Below are positions 49,511 through 59,972 of a stretch of DNA of 64,000 bases, piece by piece. The notes beneath the pieces were generated by a model. The model saw only the letters and a list, made by a program, of their open reading frames with translations. It made no database searches and was not told where the DNA came from. Each line of letters starts with the position of its first letter. The stretch's first letter is position 1. The DNA comes from Tritrichomonas musculus (lineage: Eukaryota > Parabasalia > Tritrichomonadida > Tritrichomonadidae): NCBI GenBank assembly GCA_039105265.1, contig JAPFFF010000009.1, positions 1,922,001 to 1,986,000 of the forward strand. Direction: 5' to 3'. The translations under genes were made by a program, and so were the position numbers.

Positions 49511-52072
49511 ATGACAAGACAACAACCACCGAAATTTAATCTCCAAATTATCCAACAAATATATGAAACGCAACAAAAGATATTCCAAGAAGATTCGAGG
49601 TTTGTTGTCGAATCTTTTTGCCGAACAGAGCAACTTGCTAATTTAACTCAAAAAGCTAACGCATCATTTAAGAAAGAGAAAGAGCACTTTGAAATTGCTA
49701 GAAATCTAATAACTGAATATGCAAATAAAGTTCCTGCCAAAAAGAAAGCAAGCAAGGAACAATTTCTTACTTTAATCAACAAAGATAACTTACAAAATAA
49801 GAAGATATCAATTCCAGGATTGATTGATCTTACCAAGTTTGTTTTTAATCTACCCCTTCCAGCCAGTACCAAATCTAGCAAAGATAAGGGAAACCAACAA
49901 AACACTTATGTCGAAAATCTCTTCACTTTTTCAATCATTCCATCATATTTCAACTTTTTTTGGACTAATTCTTCTATTCAAACATTAGTTCATTATTTTT
50001 TTCTGATAAACCATCTTAATTTAGTGAATAATGATCAGTATGACTCAATTGCCAGAGTTGTATTTGTCACTCCTGGGTTTCTCCTTTACTCTCTTTATGC
50101 ATTTCAACCGATTTTTTCAAAACTTCTCAATTACAACGAAAAAAATATTAATAACTTTTTCAAAGATGAATTAACACCAGAAAAAATTTCCTCTACGGTT
50201 TCAAGATATAATTATATGATGCCTAAAGAAGTGCTTATAGCTATCTGGTGCTCCAAAAATCCTGTATCAACTTTTTACAATTCTTTTTTGAAGGTAGCTT
50301 TAAGCTCTTCAACTGGGATGTACATTTATAATCTTCTGAATTTTTCGCAAGTGCCATCTAAAGATGTTTTGGCGAATGTAAATAAACATTTTAAATCTGA
50401 CAATGATCTCCTTAATTCAATAATAACAGCAATGTCTAATGGCAATCCTTACTACGAATATCTTAAATCAAATTTGGAAGATATTGCAAGATCTATTGAC
50501 TCAGATGAAGATTATAAAGATGATTTAATTAAGGATGTTGATGAAACATGCAGATATAAAAAAGGTGGTGATGATGACGATGATGAATATGAAAATGATA
50601 ATCCTATTTCTGATCTTGCAAATGAAGGAGATGAAGATGCTTTTCAAGCTCAAAAACTTTTCAATTCGAATGATCAAAAGTATTGTCCAGAAATCTTCCA
50701 ACCACTATTCTTGTCATCGCATGACTTAAATCTTTTCGACTTTGTAAATGGTAAATCATCAACATATCTCTTACCTGACCGTTTAGAATATTTTCGTGTT
50801 TTTAATGTTGATGAAGAAGCAAAAGACAACCTATTTAATAAAATAGAAAAAACAATGGCTGGTGGAGCTAATTATAACCCTTCTTTACTTAGACATCTTC
50901 TTCAACTCACTGATCCTCTTCCCAAATTCACAGTTGTTCCACCAAATATTAATACTTTGAATGATTTTATAACTGAATATCTTGTGGAGCGAGGTGATAT
51001 AACAACTTACTCAAAGCGAAAATATAATGCAAAGTTTCTTTTAGCTCAAAAAAATTTAAATATAGTTAAAATTCTCAAGAAGGTTGGGTTTTCGAGAAAA
51101 AATGATATCATGGCACTTTCTGCATTCACGAATGTTGAAAAGAAACTCGATATTCTAGATTTTAATTCAACGGAAGCAAGAAATAATATGTATTTGATTC
51201 TTGATTTACAGAAGAAAGAGTTTCTTACTTTTAAAGCTCCAAGTCAAGCTTCTGAGTACTTCAAGAATCCAAACCAATTCATATCTGATTTTAATTCGAC
51301 TTTTGAAAGGTTAGGCCAATATTCACCAAACTATGGCATGAAGATTGTTTATTCAAAGTTGATGTCTTCTGAGAAAATTGATCTTCAGACTTTCATTGAA
51401 TACAGGTCAAACAGACTAAGGAATAAGCAACCTTTGAAAAAGTTAGATCAAGAATTTAGTGATATATTAGCTAAAGGTGCTGTTATTAATGAATATATAA
51501 GCCAAAACATCGATATAAAGCACGATATAAATGACAATGTTTTTGATAAAGGATTATATCTTAAAAGATTTATCGACGCTTTCGAATTAAATTATTTCAA
51601 CAATACATTTCAAGGAAAATCTACAAATCACGAATCATTTTTGATGGAAGCAAATTCAATTGGAAATGATTTATATCCACAAAATGATTATAAAGAATGT
51701 ACTTATTTAAGCGATATGATTATTGAAGCTTTCCAAGAAAAATCATTAACTAGGAAAATCGATATTTTATCTCGATGCTTATCAAAAATGAGAACTGATC
51801 TTTGTAAAGGCTTTCCTCCAAATAAGTCACCATTGGCTGAACCTGAATTTGAACCAACTCACTGTGCAGTTATAATGAAAATTAATCCTCCAAACTTCTA
51901 TTCAAATTATGTTTTCTTCCGTGACATGACAGGATTTTTGCCTGTTGAAGATATCTTCGTTGGATTTAGCCGAAGTATTAAAAATTATTTGGACGTAATC
52001 GTAAACAATGTATTTACAGATCAAAGCAAGATTTCTTCATGCATGCTTTTTAATGAAGAAGATGAAATGTAA
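49511..52072 (+). CDS. Large hypothetical alpha-helical protein
   Basis: This 853-residue soluble-looking protein has a charged N-terminal ~120 residues and hydrophobic helical stretches at about 135-220 (PSYFNFFWTN, then TLVHYFFLINHLN, then LLYSLYAFQPIF). An acidic loop with a run of Asp lies near 350-360 (GGDDDDDEYEND). A long helical remainder ends in a compact segment rich in Phe, Tyr and Pro (INPPNFYSNYVFFRDMTGF). The layout recalls large GAP or VPS9-type trafficking proteins, but no catalytic arginine finger or VPS9 motif was found. Family not recognised. Confidence 0.6.
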   Translation: MTRQQPPKFNLQIIQQIYETQQKIFQEDSRFVVESFCRTEQLANLTQKANASFKKEKEHFEIARNLITEYANKVPAKKKASKEQFLTLINKDNLQNKKISIPGLIDLTKFVFNLPLPASTKSSKDKGNQQNTYVENLFTFSIIPSYFNFFWTNSSIQTLVHYFFLINHLNLVNNDQYDSIARVVFVTPGFLLYSLYAFQPIFSKLLNYNEKNINNFFKDELTPEKISSTVSRYNYMMPKEVLIAIWCSKNPVSTFYNSFLKVALSSSTGMYIYNLLNFSQVPSKDVLANVNKHFKSDNDLLNSIITAMSNGNPYYEYLKSNLEDIARSIDSDEDYKDDLIKDVDETCRYKKGGDDDDDEYENDNPISDLANEGDEDAFQAQKLFNSNDQKYCPEIFQPLFLSSHDLNLFDFVNGKSSTYLLPDRLEYFRVFNVDEEAKDNLFNKIEKTMAGGANYNPSLLRHLLQLTDPLPKFTVVPPNINTLNDFITEYLVERGDITTYSKRKYNAKFLLAQKNLNIVKILKKVGFSRKNDIMALSAFTNVEKKLDILDFNSTEARNNMYLILDLQKKEFLTFKAPSQASEYFKNPNQFISDFNSTFERLGQYSPNYGMKIVYSKLMSSEKIDLQTFIEYRSNRLRNKQPLKKLDQEFSDILAKGAVINEYISQNIDIKHDINDNVFDKGLYLKRFIDAFELNYFNNTFQGKSTNHESFLMEANSIGNDLYPQNDYKECTYLSDMIIEAFQEKSLTRKIDILSRCLSKMRTDLCKGFPPNKSPLAEPEFEPTHCAVIMKINPPNFYSNYVFFRDMTGFLPVEDIFVGFSRSIKNYLDVIVNNVFTDQSKISSCMLFNEEDEM

Positions 52073-52341
52073 AAAAAAAAAAAATATATTCTCTTTCAAT
52101 ACCTTTCTTTAATTTTATATATTTATTATTATTGAGTAAATATTTAATAATGCTTTATTTATGACTTATTCTTTTATATTTTTAATGGCAAGATTTGTAT
52201 AAATGAATATATTATAAAATTAATTGGAGACCATTTAACGTTTCAAATTTTCGATTATATACAAAAATTCAGTGTGTTAATTTTAATCAATTTCATAAAG
52301 GCCAAATTATTCGCTATGATTAAATCCATTTCACCATAGAA

Positions 52342-53766
52342 ATGATTCCTCTTTTATTACTTCTTTCACGTGTTCAGGTTCTAAATGCAAAAACATTATC
52401 AAATACTATGAAACGAAAGCCCCATGGTTTAGTTTTAATCACATCAAAAAATCCTCATTGTCAGCCGTGTCGTCGTTTGGAAACTCTTTTTGAAAATATA
52501 TCAGTAACATTTAAAGATCAAATACAATTTGGTATTTTAGACGCAGAAACATCAAACGATCTTGTGAGCAGTTTTAGCGTTTCTATTTTACCATCGATTG
52601 TCCTTTTTACTAAAGGATCGCCAATAAGGGTACTCGATATCAGTACATCATCAGAAAATATTAATAAGTTTTGCGCGAGTCTTATTTCTCCTCCAATCAC
52701 AGAAATTAACTCTTTATTTGAATTTTATAATTTTTCGTCAGTCGCCCCATCAAATATAATTATTTATGACCCATCTAAAAGTGGTGTACTGAAAGCTGCT
52801 TCACGTGCAATATCTGACTATGGAATTGAATCAAATATTGGAATTATTAAAAATTCATCATTAACTAATATGATTGGATTTACAAAATCAGAATCCTTTG
52901 TTCAAATTAATTTGCCTTTTGAAGATTTTTCTATTAACAAAACAGATTTTTCAACGAGTGAATTTTTAAAATATGCTCATTCTAACATTATTTTCTTAGA
53001 AAATTCAGAAGTATTCGGAATGTGCCCTCCATTTGAACATACAATAATTTTTTTATATGATGAAAATGATCCATATCACCAATATCAAATTGCAAGGCTA
53101 CATAATCATATAATCGAAACTTTTGGTAAAAAATTTGCATTTCAAATCTGTGACAAAATAAAATGTTTATCATCAAGCCAATCATTTGGTGCTTTTGATG
53201 TACCATGGCCTTTGATGATTTTATCTACAAATTCAATGGGTAAATCGCAAATCGAGCCTTATCAAACAAAATCACTTGAATTTGACGCTGTTGATAGATG
53301 GATTAACTTTGCAGCTTTCGGAATTCAATCACAAGAAGATATCTTGGCTGAAATGCCTGAAGATGATCAAATTCCTATCTTAATGGGCACTCAATTCCAG
53401 AAGCTTGCACTTGATCCCAAATATGATGTTTTAATTTTTGTTGCTTCTCCAAGAATGAAGCTATATCGTGATTCCAGAGAACAATTCAAAAAACTAATGA
53501 AAGTATTCGGCCTTATTAAAGGTGTTAAGTTTTATGAATTTAATCCTGTTACGCAGCATGTAATGGGATTGCAGATACCAAAATCAGATAATCCTCAAAT
53601 TTCCATATGGCCTGCCCAAAAAGAGCCAAATGGTGGAACATTGCCTGCAAATGTTAAGTTGGAATTAATTGTAGAAAATGTTTTACCAATTCTAAAGTCT
53701 CCTATCAATCAAGATACGATTATCAAAATGCAAGCAAAGCTTCAGGAAGTTACAAAAGAATTGTGA
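52342..53766 (+). CDS. Secretory-pathway thioredoxin-fold (PDI-like) protein
   Basis: The product has 474 residues. It starts with a short hydrophobic signal sequence (IPLLLLLSRVQVLNA). A thioredoxin domain at about 20-115 has the redox motif CQPC at 40-43, in HCQPCRRLE, followed by FGILDAE, and ILPSIVLF with the cis-Pro typical of the fold. The remaining ~350 residues may contain one or two further thioredoxin-like folds without CxxC (for example YDVLIFVASPRMKL near 368). The C-terminus is TKEL, which loosely resembles ER-retention signals. A protein disulphide isomerase or related ER factor is likely. Confidence 0.72.
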   Translation: MIPLLLLLSRVQVLNAKTLSNTMKRKPHGLVLITSKNPHCQPCRRLETLFENISVTFKDQIQFGILDAETSNDLVSSFSVSILPSIVLFTKGSPIRVLDISTSSENINKFCASLISPPITEINSLFEFYNFSSVAPSNIIIYDPSKSGVLKAASRAISDYGIESNIGIIKNSSLTNMIGFTKSESFVQINLPFEDFSINKTDFSTSEFLKYAHSNIIFLENSEVFGMCPPFEHTIIFLYDENDPYHQYQIARLHNHIIETFGKKFAFQICDKIKCLSSSQSFGAFDVPWPLMILSTNSMGKSQIEPYQTKSLEFDAVDRWINFAAFGIQSQEDILAEMPEDDQIPILMGTQFQKLALDPKYDVLIFVASPRMKLYRDSREQFKKLMKVFGLIKGVKFYEFNPVTQHVMGLQIPKSDNPQISIWPAQKEPNGGTLPANVKLELIVENVLPILKSPINQDTIIKMQAKLQEVTKEL

Positions 53767-54072
53767 AAAGTATTATCATGTTTCTTCATCTATCTTATTA
53801 ATATTTTAGATAATAGGGGTAAAATTTGTATGTAAACCAAGACCTTTGACAGTTATTGAGAATAAACATTTAAAATATTTAACATTGGAATGTATATTAA
53901 TCCAAATTAATGTTTTTTGTTGTTGGTGGTGGTGGTTTGTTTTCTATTTCATGATCGTTTTCATAAAATGAATGGTGTTTTTTCTGAAAAAAATTTTATG
54001 ATATTGAAAAATTGAGAAAGAAAATCCAGAATTTTAAAATTTAAAAACTATTCGCTTTTCTTACAATTAAAG
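53767..54072. other. Intergenic stretch
   Basis: Contains a short TGGTGGTGGTGG tract near 53924-53937. No gene was seen. Confidence 0.45.
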
Positions 54073-55749
54073 ATGAAACCATATTGGTGGAAAGAAGCTG
54101 TTATATATCAAATTTATCCAAGATCTTTTATGGACTCTAATGGAGATGGTATTGGTGATTTGCAAGGTATTATTTCAAAACTTGACTATCTTAAAGAACT
54201 AGGAGTTGATTGCGTTTGGATGAGTCCTTGTTTTAAATCTCCAAATGTTGACATGGGTTATGACATTTCTGATTATAAAGATATTATGGAGGATTTTGGA
54301 AGTATGGCGGATTGTGATAAACTTATCGAAGAAATGCATAAAAGAGGTATCAAACTTCTCATGGATCTGGTTCCAAATCACACATCAACTGAACATCCAT
54401 GGTTTAAAGAATCGTCCTCATCTCGAGATAATCCCAAACGTGATTGGTACTTTTGGAGAGATCCAAAACCTGACGGAAGTGTCCCTAACAATTGGAATAG
54501 TTTTTTCAGTGGTCCTGCTTGGCAATTTGATGAAAAAACTAATCAGTATTATCTACATCTTTTCGCGAAGGAACAAGCAGATATCAACTGGGATAATCCA
54601 CAAGTCAGGCATGAAATTTATGACACATGTAAATTCTGGCTTGACAAAGGAGTTGATGGATTTAGGATGGATTGTATTGCTATGATATCAAAAGCTCCTG
54701 GATTACCAGATGGAAAGCCAGATCCATTTCTTACTGGTCATGAATGGTATACTCATGGTCCAAATATTCATAAGTACCTTCAAGAATTCAACCGGGAAGT
54801 TCTTAGCAAATATGATATTGCCACTGTTGGTGAATGTCAACAGCTTACATCAGATATTGCGTCTGATTATTCTGCTGATGATCGTCATGAATTAAATATG
54901 GTGTTCCAATTCGAGATTCATGAACAACTAGATAATAATATGGGTGACAAATGGACAAAACGTAATTGGAAGCTTTCTGAATATAAGAAACTTCAAACAA
55001 AGTGGCAAAAAGCACTTTATGGTAAATGTTGGAATCCTGTTTATTTGATGAATCATGATCAGCCAAGGCCAGTTTCTCGTTGGACCAATGATTCACCTCA
55101 ATGGCGTGTAAAAGCTGCCCAAATGCTTGGTACAATGAATCATACATTATTTGGAACTCCATTTGTGTATCAAGGAGAGGAACTTGGAATGACAAACGTT
55201 GCATTCCCATCAATTGACGATTATCGAGATGTTGAAATTCATAATTATTGGAAGCATAATGTTTTAACTGGAAAAAGATCTGCCGAAGAAGCAATGGAAA
55301 GAATTCATTCAATGGCTCGTGACAATGCCAGAACACCAATGCAATGGAATAATTCAGCAAATGCAGGATTTACGACAGGAAAGCCATGGATTGGTGTCAA
55401 TCCTAACTACCATGAAATCAACGCCGAGGATGAAATGAAAGACCCAAATTCTGTCTTCAATTACTACAAAAAATTAATTCATCTTCGCAAAAATCATAAA
55501 ATAATGGCATATGGTGAATATAATGAATATTATCCTGATGATGAACATCTTTTCATTTATACAAGAAAGTGGAAAGATCAAATTCTCTTTGTCGCTCTTA
55601 ATTGGACTACTGAAGTTCAGCAATTAAAGATCCCTGATAGTATTGATCTTGCTGGAGCCAAGTTATTCATTTCAAATTACGAGAACAATAACACTATTCC
55701 AACACAGCTTCGTGGTTTTGAAGCTATAGTTTATATCAAATATAGCTAA
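54073..55749 (+). CDS. GH13 alpha-glucosidase (oligo-1,6-glucosidase/MalL type)
   Basis: The length of 558 residues is typical of bacterial MalL-type GH13 enzymes. It opens KPYWWKEAVIYQIYPRSF and contains NGDGIGDLQGI, VPNHTS, GFRMDC with nucleophile D200, VGECQ with acid/base E254, and NHDQPRP with D329. TPMQWNNSANAGFTT follows. It releases glucose from the non-reducing end of short alpha-glucosides. There is no signal peptide, so it should be cytosolic. The residue after D200, which separates 1,6- from 1,4-specific enzymes (Val versus Thr/Ala), is Cys here, leaving specificity open. The whole sequence looks bacterial, so lateral transfer is likely. It converges with the sugar transporter gene 315 bp away. 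Confidence 0.93.
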   Translation: MKPYWWKEAVIYQIYPRSFMDSNGDGIGDLQGIISKLDYLKELGVDCVWMSPCFKSPNVDMGYDISDYKDIMEDFGSMADCDKLIEEMHKRGIKLLMDLVPNHTSTEHPWFKESSSSRDNPKRDWYFWRDPKPDGSVPNNWNSFFSGPAWQFDEKTNQYYLHLFAKEQADINWDNPQVRHEIYDTCKFWLDKGVDGFRMDCIAMISKAPGLPDGKPDPFLTGHEWYTHGPNIHKYLQEFNREVLSKYDIATVGECQQLTSDIASDYSADDRHELNMVFQFEIHEQLDNNMGDKWTKRNWKLSEYKKLQTKWQKALYGKCWNPVYLMNHDQPRPVSRWTNDSPQWRVKAAQMLGTMNHTLFGTPFVYQGEELGMTNVAFPSIDDYRDVEIHNYWKHNVLTGKRSAEEAMERIHSMARDNARTPMQWNNSANAGFTTGKPWIGVNPNYHEINAEDEMKDPNSVFNYYKKLIHLRKNHKIMAYGEYNEYYPDDEHLFIYTRKWKDQILFVALNWTTEVQQLKIPDSIDLAGAKLFISNYENNNTIPTQLRGFEAIVYIKYS

Positions 55750-56064
55750 TTATTGATTTTATATTTTGCAATAGTAATAAATTAAAAAAAACCTTCTTGG
55801 TGTAAATATACTTATTTTCCCCAAAGAAGCTCGATATATTCTTGCTTCGATAGATAAGAAAATTCACAAATACAATTTTGAATACATTCTATGAGTTAAT
55901 TCAATAGTAAACGAGATTATATTGATTAATATATCTTGGCATAAAGAATGTGAAATATATTATAAAAAAAGGAAAGAATAATTACGTTGTTTTTTTTTTC
56001 TTTAACTTCAAGCAAAAAACTTATATTATTAGTTTTTTGAAAAATAAAAATCAAATGAATATTT
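55750..56064. other. Intergenic region between convergent sugar genes
   Basis: Shared 3' flanks of the alpha-glucosidase and the transporter. Contains A and T runs but no recognised terminator or gene. Confidence 0.5.
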
Positions 56065-57462
56065 TTATAAGGCAGCTGGCTTATCTTCACTTGATTCATC
56101 ATCATTGCCAGATGATTCAGAAAGGTTTTCCATTTGCTTTCCAGTGACTTGGTATGCAGAGAATCCACAAAGGAATGCCAAAACTTCGAAAACGAATGGA
56201 ATAGCAATAAGTCTTCCTGTGTTGCTAGAGAACCAACCAATTGAGCCAAGACCCATGTTAAGACCGAATTGTGCGAAAACACCAGCAATGTTTCCGAAGA
56301 AGATAACGTTAGTAAGAGCAATAGCAAGTTTTTCTGGAGGAGTAATAAGTGTAACCAAAGCGTATGGGCAAGAGTTGGCAACGACTTGAGAAATTCCCAT
56401 AGAAATGTAAGCAATGATGTAGAACCATTTGTTTGTCTTGAATAAGAAGATGATATCAGCAATGATAGCTGTGATCATTCCAACGAACCATGCATTTCTT
56501 AAACCAATTGCGTTAACGATTGGTGTGTTGACAAATGAGTATGCAACTTGAATAATAGTTTGGATAAGAGCAAGAAGTTGTGCGTGAGAAATGCCATTAT
56601 CATAAGTCTTGTAAGGTTCAGAGCCTTCAGGAGCTTGAGCATTACCGCGGAAAACTTTTGTAGCGATATAGTTTGCATTTTGCCAGCCGAACATAGCAAC
56701 ACCTAATTGGAAGCAGAAGAATCCCATAACAAGGAACCATGTCTGTCTTGTCATTTCTTTGAATGATTGGAGGATGAGTGAGAAAGGATTAGTTGTTTCT
56801 GGTTTTTCAAGGAGTGGTTCTTCTGGTGTAGCGCAGACTGAAATAACGAGTGCACAGACACCGATGATACAGCTGATCATAAGAACGAGAGTTTCGTTGT
56901 TAAGTGATGTATATTGATATAATTTAAGAGCTCCGATCATGTTTGAAATAACACCTGCCAAACCACCGTATAAAGTACAGATATTTGACACTAAAACTTG
57001 TTGGCTGGCTGGAACGACATCAGAGCACATTGAACGTCCTGGACCATTTGCAGTGTTACCGCCAACAGAGGCCAAAATTTGACCAATAACGAAAACGGCA
57101 ACAGCTGGTGAACGTTTGTGACCAGTCAATTCACGGCAGAAAGAAACCATCATAAGACCAACAATAACGAGAACTTCGCCACCAATCATCCAAACGCGAC
57201 GCCTTCCGAATTTAGCAGTTGTTGTATCGGACCACACTGCTGCCAATGGTGGAACGATGATACCGACAACGGAACCAATAAGCTGGACAAGTGTTGTTGC
57301 AACGTTGTTTAATTTGAGTTTTTGGCAATATGGGTTAGTTAATGCACCAATTGGTGTCCAAATGAAGTTCATTGTTAATTGATTAGCACAGATAGCAACG
57401 ATCCATAAAACGTTGATATGATCTCTCTTGCAGAGTGGAACCCAGTTATCTGGACGAGCCAT
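56065..57462 (-). CDS. Sugar transporter of the sucrose/SLC45-like (GPH) group
   Basis: This 465-residue protein has about twelve membrane segments. The N-terminal half has NPYCQKLKLN, then LVQLIGSVVGIIVPPLAAVWSD and the loop KFGRRRVWM. The order helix, SD..T..FGRRR, helix is diagnostic of plant SUT, animal SLC45 and related cation-linked disaccharide carriers. It would bring sucrose, maltose or a similar sugar through the plasma or vacuolar membrane. Codons are clearly richer in G and C than in neighbouring unknown genes, suggesting strong expression. TTCATTCTTTAAT just upstream on the coding strand fits a trichomonad initiator. Confidence 0.85.
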   Translation of the reverse strand: MARPDNWVPLCKRDHINVLWIVAICANQLTMNFIWTPIGALTNPYCQKLKLNNVATTLVQLIGSVVGIIVPPLAAVWSDTTTAKFGRRRVWMIGGEVLVIVGLMMVSFCRELTGHKRSPAVAVFVIGQILASVGGNTANGPGRSMCSDVVPASQQVLVSNICTLYGGLAGVISNMIGALKLYQYTSLNNETLVLMISCIIGVCALVISVCATPEEPLLEKPETTNPFSLILQSFKEMTRQTWFLVMGFFCFQLGVAMFGWQNANYIATKVFRGNAQAPEGSEPYKTYDNGISHAQLLALIQTIIQVAYSFVNTPIVNAIGLRNAWFVGMITAIIADIIFLFKTNKWFYIIAYISMGISQVVANSCPYALVTLITPPEKLAIALTNVIFFGNIAGVFAQFGLNMGLGSIGWFSSNTGRLIAIPFVFEVLAFLCGFSAYQVTGKQMENLSESSGNDDESSEDKPAAL

Positions 57463-58845
57463 TTTAAATTAAAGAATGAAGTGATTAAATATTCATAATA
57501 ATTAATCCACTTATTTTCAATATTTTTAAGGTGAGAAGAACTTTTTATATGTTTTTTCTTAATTTTGATTAATAGAATCTCTCACAAAAATTTTTTAAAA
57601 AATTCTCTGAATTCAGAATGGATATAACTTTTTGAAATCCTGTTTCTATTAAATTTTTCAATGAAATTTATTTAATTTTTTTTAACTTTATCCGTATTTA
57701 ATATGAAAACTTTTAATTCTTAAAGTTTTAATCGCAATTACCTTATTTGTAAAAAGAGATCAGGAATCTGGTACTCTACTGATATCAATAATTATTGAAA
57801 AATAAAAAAGGATTTGCAAAAAAAATGATTTTTTTGCAATAATTTACAAAAAGATAAAAAAAAAAAAAACTTTTTTAAAAAATCATAATTGCAATATTAT
57901 TAATTGTATAATAAGAATTTATCAAGTGAAAATGTAGAAAGATTTCTTGGTTATATGTACATTTGAAAAAAATGGCAGTAACTTTTTAAATTTCATATCT
58001 TATTCAATTTAAATCCATCAGATTATATTATCGTTCATTGCCAATGATGTATGAAAATGGAGCATTTATCTGTCAAGTGTTAATAATTCGCATGGGTCAT
58101 TTTAAAAAAAATCTGATAAATGCCCAATGCATTAATAATTTCATAAAAAATCTTTTTTGATGGATATTTCATATTGAAAAGCTTTAAGTCCATATTAAAT
58201 CAATGAACAGACTTGAAATAATTTCTTAGAAATTTTTTCAGATGATTCAAAATGTAATATATAACATTCATCATTTCCAAAGAAAATTCAAAATAAAAAA
58301 TAAAAAACAAAAGAATTATAAAGAGGTAATGAAGATCTTATAATTTTTATTGGAAAATCTCTCATCTTAAATGAGATTGAAATATCTAAAATAAGTATTT
58401 CCTAATAAAAAATGTAAAACCGAGAAATGCATGATTGTTTTAGATTTCCTAATTTATATTTAGCATAAAAACTCATAAATTTTAAGGGAATTTGATCAAA
58501 ATGTTTGGAAATAACGAAACAAAATAACATTCAATTTCACTCACAAAAAGTTTAAGTCATTTTTATTTGTGAAGAAAAAAAAATAATTTCATCTTTTTTT
58601 TTTTCTTTTTACGAACGATCTAAAATATGTATGTTATATTTAATTTTTCATTTAGGAAATGAATTGTATATGATATCAAATGTGATATAACAAATGATAT
58701 CACTTTTTCTCTTTTTGTGAGCTTTTTTGAAAAAATAATTTAGTTTTTCTGATATTTGAAAATATTATAAAAGATTGAAAAGGGTCACTTTTTCAAAGAA
58801 TAAAGTAATGAAAAAGATCCAGTCATTATTTTGAATTTAAGAAAT
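57463..58845. other. 1.4-kb intergenic region, no gene seen
   Basis: Very AT-rich with short A runs. An inverted pair GCATTTATC/GATAAATGC occurs near 58060-58120. Nothing is convincing. Confidence 0.45.
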
Positions 58846-59054
58846 AAACCTTGTTTTTTTATTTACACCTTCCATTTAAATTAAAATTGCATTATATTGA
58901 TAATCACCCATTTAAATTCATTTTAAAATTATAAATAATATACTACATTATATAAACTATTTAAATTATGCATATATTCTTTTTGGAACCTATTTATTAA
59001 TGAAGAAAATATAGTTTATTTTGAATAGGAGGTGTAAATAAAAAAAAAAGGTTT
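58846..59054. repeat. 209-bp foldback repeat
   Basis: Left arm 58846-58873 (AAACCTT, T run, then ATTTACACCTTCC) pairs with right arm 59029-59054 (GGAGGTGTAAAT, A run, then AGGTTT). There are only a few differences over about 26 bp. The interior is non-coding. No target duplication was found. Probably a small MITE or foldback element. Confidence 0.55.
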
Positions 59055-59580
59055 AAGATTTTTGTATTGTTGACATATTTTGGTGATATCTTTTTAAATA
59101 AAAGAAATTAATATTTTAAATTAAAATTTTTCTTCTTAAATTATTATGTTTCATTAAGAAAAAATAATAAGTATATCTCTTTAAAAAAAATTTACGTCAA
59201 ATTTCCATATTGTATAATATTTTATGAAATTATATTTACTAACTTATTTTCTATTATTTATAATTCTTATTAATTTTTAATAGATACTTTTTTACAATTA
59301 TACTTTTATTCCAAGATATCCATGTTTTTAAAATATTGAGAATTTAATATATAAATATCTTATAATTATATATATATTTATTTGATTTTTCATTATTTCT
59401 TTATTTAAAATAATTATTGTTATTAAAAATATTCTTTTATATTTAATTTTATTTATGTAAATATTAGAAAACAGGGTTTTTTTTCTTTTCAAAAAAAAAA
59501 ATAAGGATATTTCAAAAATTCACAGAATATACAAAGAAAACGATAGGTGAGGAACATTTTTATTTTTAATGACGATCCGT
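59055..59580. other. AT-rich stretch, nothing recognised
   Basis: No gene, RNA or clear repeat. Confidence 0.45.
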
Positions 59581-59854
59581 CTAAATTTGGGGATCAACGA
59601 AAGTATAGCTAGTCTTTTCTGAAGAACCTTCAAAAAGTGGAAATCATTCAGAAAAAATAATCTAAATAAAATAATTGAAAAAAACAAATATTTTTATATT
59701 TTTACATATTTTTTACCGAGACTCCGGTAAGAATCGGTAAAAATTTTGTAACATAAAAAGATTATTTTTTTAATATTTTTATTTGATTATTTTTTTCTGA
59801 AGGATTTTCACTTTTTGAATGAGACTAACTATATTTGAGTTGATCCAAATTTAG
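59581..59854. mobile_element. 274-bp foldback element with ~75-bp inverted arms
   Basis: Left arm from 59581 (CTAAATTTGG, then GATCAAC, then TATAGCTAGTC, then TTCAAAAAGTGG, then TTCAGAAAAAATAATC) is repeated in reverse on the right arm ending at 59854 with about 80 percent agreement. The arms carry the CACTTTTTGAA core seen in the other hairpins. The centre holds a smaller hairpin built from TTACCGA and CGGTAA. No target duplication was identified. Confidence 0.6.
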
Positions 59855-59905
59855 AAATGTTTTTTGAGATTTTGAATTCAATTTATATGACAAAAACCAT
59901 TTTAA

Positions 59906-59963
59906 GGTACAAATCTAGTACGTTTAGAAACCGCAAAATTTTTTCACAAAATTTATTATGAGA
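59906..59963 (+). mobile_element. Solo left end of a TTAA-flanked element, interrupted by a MULE-type element
   Basis: TTAA (59902-59905) is followed by GGTACAAATCTAGTACGTTT, then AACCGC and a T run. This matches the termini at 3423 and 31090 (reverse strand) over about 40 bp. About 60 bp in, the sequence is split by the MULE-type element at 59973. No matching right end was found downstream, so this copy is truncated. Confidence 0.6.
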
Positions 59964-59972
59964 AGAAACTTT

